DNA of 15,222 bases from Candidatus Colicola coprequi (GTDB lineage: Bacteria > Bacteroidota > Bacteroidia > Bacteroidales > Paludibacteraceae), in contig JAGHSR010000043.1 of NCBI GenBank assembly GCA_018065765.1, positions 1-15,222 of the forward strand, written 5' to 3'. Positions 14,472 through 15,222 of this stretch are shown here, one piece after another (position 1 is the stretch's first letter; each line of letters begins with the position of its first letter). The notes beneath the pieces were generated by a model that made no database searches, was not told where the DNA came from, and worked only from the letters and a program-made list of their open reading frames with translations. The position numbers and the translations under genes are program-made.

Positions 14472-15046
14472 CGTATGGTCTCTATCAAGTGAGTTATGTC
14501 TTCACGCAAATACTCAATCATGGGAGCCAACGAGTCTTGATTGGGTATGCAATTGAAGTAGAGTGCTCCACGAAAGAAATGTTGAGTGGAGTCGGTAATA
14601 TAAAATTGTGTAGGTGTGGCAGTATTCCCCTCTAAGTGATACATGACAGCATACACACGTTCACTATCGTCGGCATATTCTTGTTCCGGAATGGAAGTGG
14701 CTTTCATGGAGTGATTATACACAAACTCCTCCGCATCAGCACTCAATGCCCCTAAATTGTGTTGAATAGGCTTGTAGCTGCAATGAATATGCGCATTTAA
14801 CTTAGGATATACGATGTCTATCCAGTATTTCTCACCAGCCTGTGTCACCGGATGAATTTGTGCAAAATCGGATACCTCAAATCGATATGGATAGCCTTCA
14901 TTATCCGTCGCCTGATAGGTGTGCTCGGGTAGGAATACACGAAAATATCCATATTCACGAGGAACACGAGGTTTAGAACACCCTATCATGGATGCTATAA
15001 TGAGTAAGTACAAACCTATGCGCAGATGTGCCGCTCCTTTTTTCAC
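14459..15046 (-). CDS. gldD: gliding-motility lipoprotein GldD
   Basis: About 195 residues from a GTG start at 15046. A Lys-Lys and hydrophobic signal ends in SMIGC (Cys23), a lipoprotein signal. The mature part matches GldD throughout: REYGYFRVFLPEHTY, PYRFEVSDFAQI, YWIDIVYPKLNAHIHCSYKP, VYAVMYHLEGNTATPTQFYI, TDSTQHFFRGALYFN, IPNQDSLAPMIEYLREDI. GldD is needed for gliding in Flavobacterium but is also found in non-gliding Bacteroidetes, where its role is unclear. An in-frame TTG at 15073 would add nine residues, but it lies in the -7 promoter box, so the GTG is preferred. It heads an operon whose next gene overlaps it by 13 bases. No gldE or other gld gene is in view. Confidence 0.9.
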   Translation of the reverse strand: MKKGAAHLRIGLYLLIIASMIGCSKPRVPREYGYFRVFLPEHTYQATDNEGYPYRFEVSDFAQIHPVTQAGEKYWIDIVYPKLNAHIHCSYKPIQHNLGALSADAEEFVYNHSMKATSIPEQEYADDSERVYAVMYHLEGNTATPTQFYITDSTQHFFRGALYFNCIPNQDSLAPMIEYLREDITHLIETIRWTY

Positions 15047-15070
15047 TTTGCAAAAAACACTATTACACCG

Positions 15071-15102
15071 CAAAATTATGCTTTTTTTTTCAAAGTGACA
15101 AA
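15071..15102 (-). promoter_or_regulatory. promoter of the gldD-tadA-dus operon
   Basis: On the minus strand TTTG at 15102-15099 and TAATTTTG at 15078-15071 lie exactly 20 bases apart. The start is expected near 15064-15067, giving a leader of about 20 bases before the GTG at 15046. No other consensus promoter was noticed inside the operon. Confidence 0.75.
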
Positions 15103-15138
15103 TAAATGTTGCAAAATGCCACTTTTTTCTCTCGCGCG

Positions 15139-15170
15139 CTTGCGCATATGAAATTTATGTTGTAACTTTG
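15139..15170 (+). promoter_or_regulatory. probable promoter of the right-edge gene
   Basis: TAACTTTG at 15163-15170 is a full -7 match. Twenty bases upstream lies CTTG (15139-15142), three of four bases of the -33 box. It is divergent to the gldD promoter and would give a leader of about 25-30 bases before the ATG at 15203. Confidence 0.5.
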
Positions 15171-15202
15171 CGGCGAAATGTAAATATTGCATACATAGAC
15201 AT

Positions 15203-15222
15203 ATGAAAATGAATACTAATAC
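15203..15222 (+). CDS. start of an unidentified gene (six codons, cut by right edge)
   Basis: The ATG at 15203 begins MKMNTN and runs to the end of the window. It lies about 33 bases after a TAACTTTG box, a normal distance for Bacteroidetes. A second in-frame ATG is at 15209. Nothing can be said about function. Confidence 0.4.

Noticed and set aside
15047..15073. TTG start at 15073 for gldD
   Set aside because: The TTG is part of the TAATTTTG promoter box; the GTG at 15046 gives a better signal peptide and a normal leader.

Overview
This window reads as chromosomal DNA from a member of the Bacteroidota, most likely order Bacteroidales. The promoters carry the Bacteroidetes signature, a -33 TTTG box and a -7 TAnnTTTG box; four matches to both boxes lie exactly 20 bases apart upstream of recognisable genes (DUF2147 gene, rpsP, wzz, gldD). 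Ribosomal protein S16 carries a long Ala/Lys/Glu-rich tail, and a GldD lipoprotein and a bacterial GGGP-synthase-family gene are present. Genus cannot be decided from the sequence alone.

Left part (1-2701, minus strand): a probable operon read right to left. It encodes a small secreted DUF2147 protein, a lipoprotein of unknown function, an RND-efflux periplasmic adaptor lipoprotein, and the first 237 residues of the RND inner-membrane pump, which runs off the left edge. Between the DUF2147 gene and the lipoprotein gene lies an intergenic repeat: two heptanucleotide tandem arrays flanking a GC-rich hairpin. One array runs into the 3' end of the DUF2147 gene.

Centre left (2702-3799): a 413-base non-genic divergent region holds a minus-strand promoter for the DUF2147 gene, a second far-upstream minus-strand promoter with a possible 36-codon small ORF, and the rpsP promoter. 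The rpsP leader can form two hairpins with the same CGTGT loop. rpsP ends in a strong terminator whose T-tract also supplies the -33 box of the next promoter.

Centre (3800-10421, plus strand): a compact seven-gene surface-polysaccharide operon, with genes overlapping or only 1-4 bases apart. It encodes a Wzz-type chain-length regulator, an EpsG/Wzy-type polymerase, two GT2 glycosyltransferases, a GT32-type DXD glycosyltransferase, a GT4 glycosyltransferase and a WbbL/rhamnosyltransferase-like GT2 enzyme. No flippase, initiating sugar-phosphate transferase or nucleotide-sugar synthesis gene is in the window, so the pathway must be completed elsewhere.

Right part (10330-15102, minus strand): a second compact operon from one good promoter. 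In transcription order it encodes GldD, a GGGP-synthase/PcrB-family enzyme broken by a one-base frameshift, TadA (tRNA A34 deaminase), a 7TM-HD phosphodiesterase (PgpH-like) and a tRNA-dihydrouridine synthase. The dihydrouridine synthase gene runs 92 bases into the convergent last glycosyltransferase gene, with no terminator seen between them. At the right edge a divergent gene begins (15203 onward), visible for only six codons.

Most genes are ordinary housekeeping or envelope genes. The best candidates for something undescribed are the twin-loop rpsP leader, the heptamer/hairpin repeat entering a coding 3' end, the long minus-strand leader with a small ORF, and the frameshifted prenylglyceryl-phosphate synthase.
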